This document shows, in pieces, positions 20,270 to 20,859 of a DNA stretch of 20,859 bases (position 1 is the first letter of the stretch; every line of letters starts with the position of its first letter). A program made the translations under genes and the position numbers. The notes beneath the pieces were generated by a model. That model was not told the origin of the DNA, searched no databases, and saw nothing but the letters and a program-made list of their open reading frames with translations. The stretch comes from Reticulitermes lucifugus (taxonomy: Eukaryota; Arthropoda; Insecta; Blattodea; Rhinotermitidae), in the NCBI GenBank assembly GCA_026260175.1, contig JAKCWW010002712.1, positions 21,879 to 42,737 of the forward strand. Reading direction: 5' to 3'.

Positions 20270-20441
20270 GTTGATTCCATTTCATAATCTTTGCCACTGC
20301 CTTTCTTATGCTGGTTTCGCTTGCAGCGGCAGAACATGAACAGAAGCCCAACAAACAACACGAACACCACGCATGACACGATGATGGCTATCAGTATGGG
20401 TGTGTTGATGGCTGCAGCCTCCTTGATGTATGATGCCCCTA
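20270..20441 (-). CDS. ed: Echinoid, transmembrane exon
   Basis: A 172-nt exon with acceptor TTTCCATTCCAG and donor GTAAGT. It encodes GASYIKEAAAINTP, one membrane-spanning helix of about 23 residues (PILIAIIVSCVVFVLFVGLL plus FMF), then the basic stop-transfer CRCKRNQHKK and GSGKDYEMEST. This fits a type I adhesion receptor, with the upstream extracellular exons beyond the right edge. Two cysteines at the cytoplasmic border (CRC) could be palmitoylated (inference). Echinoid is a homophilic immunoglobulin-superfamily protein of adherens junctions that modulates EGFR, Notch and Hippo signalling in Drosophila. The exon phase matches the next exon exactly, ending two bases into a threonine codon. 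Confidence 0.92.
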
Positions 20442-20859
20442 CTGGAATGGAAATCAGAGAAACTTCAAGAAGATTGGCAAAAATTTTTCATACAGCCCTG
20501 TTACATATTAATTCAAAAAAGGCTCCTTACATTTTTACAGGTGAAGATAAATTTACTCTAAAATCAGGATCATCTTTTGGTACACATACAAAACTAATAT
20601 GAGCAGTTAGTTGTGCTCCAGTGGAACATACATATTTTTTAATGTTCTTTGCCATTTCCATTCCTCTTTGAACTTGATGTTCACTTAGAGTAGACATAAA
20701 TGTCACAAAGTTCCGCACTGTATCTAATCAATAAGGGGGCACGCAGTGGCGCAGTTGGTTGAGGCATTGCGCTACAAACCGGAACGTCGCAGGTTTGATT
20801 CCCGATGGTGTCACTGGAATTTTTCACTGACATTATCGTTTCGGTCGCACTATGGCCCT
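20442..20859 (-). other. ed: Echinoid intron, runs off the window
   Basis: Sequence upstream of the transmembrane exon, with a pyrimidine-rich tract (minus strand GTTTCTCTGATTTCC) before the acceptor. It contains the partial family B SINE at its distal end. The matching donor lies beyond the right edge. Confidence 0.8.
20735..20859 (+). mobile_element. tRNA-derived SINE, family B, second copy, cut by window end
   Basis: GGGGGCACGCAGTGGCGCAG, TTGGTTGAGGCATTGCGCTA and a B box with one change (GGTTTGATTCCC) match the copy at 16469 closely. The body is visible up to CACTATGGCCCT. The 3' half and any target-site duplication lie beyond the window. Same orientation as the first copy, antisense to echinoid. 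Confidence 0.88.

Noticed and set aside
19037..20441. Assignment to the nephrin-like adhesion genes (kirre, roughest, sns)
   Set aside because: Considered first from the transmembrane plus proline-rich tail, but the terminal REIIV and the SFDESLESGYSTPNS stretch point to Echinoid.

Overview
The window looks like nuclear DNA of an insect with a large, repeat-rich genome. Introns have canonical GT-AG borders, coding density is very low, and several classes of short retroelements are present. The coding exons match the insect cell-adhesion gene echinoid. The repeats recall those I associate with cockroaches and termites (Blattodea); that placement is inference from memory, not a search. No prokaryotic, organellar or viral gene set is visible. 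Layout: positions 1 to about 6600 hold no recognisable host gene and are built largely from decayed mobile elements. These are a foldback element with a younger 150-bp insertion inside it, three copies of one tRNA-derived SINE family, a broken LINE reverse-transcriptase C-terminus, a second inverted element near 4220-4435, and a probable transposase remnant near 5500. From 6645 to 14418 the sequence is AT-rich with no convincing coding potential. It ends, read on the minus strand, in two AATAAA signals and a GU-rich stretch, and may be an unusually long 3' untranslated region. It contains a 143-bp-arm hairpin, a 36-bp tandem repeat (6 units) and a 109-bp tandem repeat (about 8 units). From 14419 to 20441, on the minus strand, lie the last four coding exons of echinoid (ed): a transmembrane exon, two cytoplasmic exons and the terminal exon ending in the PDZ-binding motif EIIV. 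The four exons join in phase (172 + 206 + 390 + 170 nt). They encode about 311 residues of transmembrane segment plus cytoplasmic tail. The extracellular immunoglobulin and fibronectin domains must lie beyond the right edge. Introns carry two copies of a second tRNA-derived SINE, one of them complete with a perfect 13-bp target-site duplication. The most unusual observation is a recurring 28-33 nt module, CTGANGA-T-short hairpin-GAAAC, usually followed by a possible NUH cleavage triplet and short complementarity across the module. It occurs in at least six places in several unrelated-looking inverted or short elements. It has the layout of a minimal hammerhead ribozyme, as known from Penelope-like elements and retrozymes. 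One copy lies in sense orientation inside an echinoid intron.
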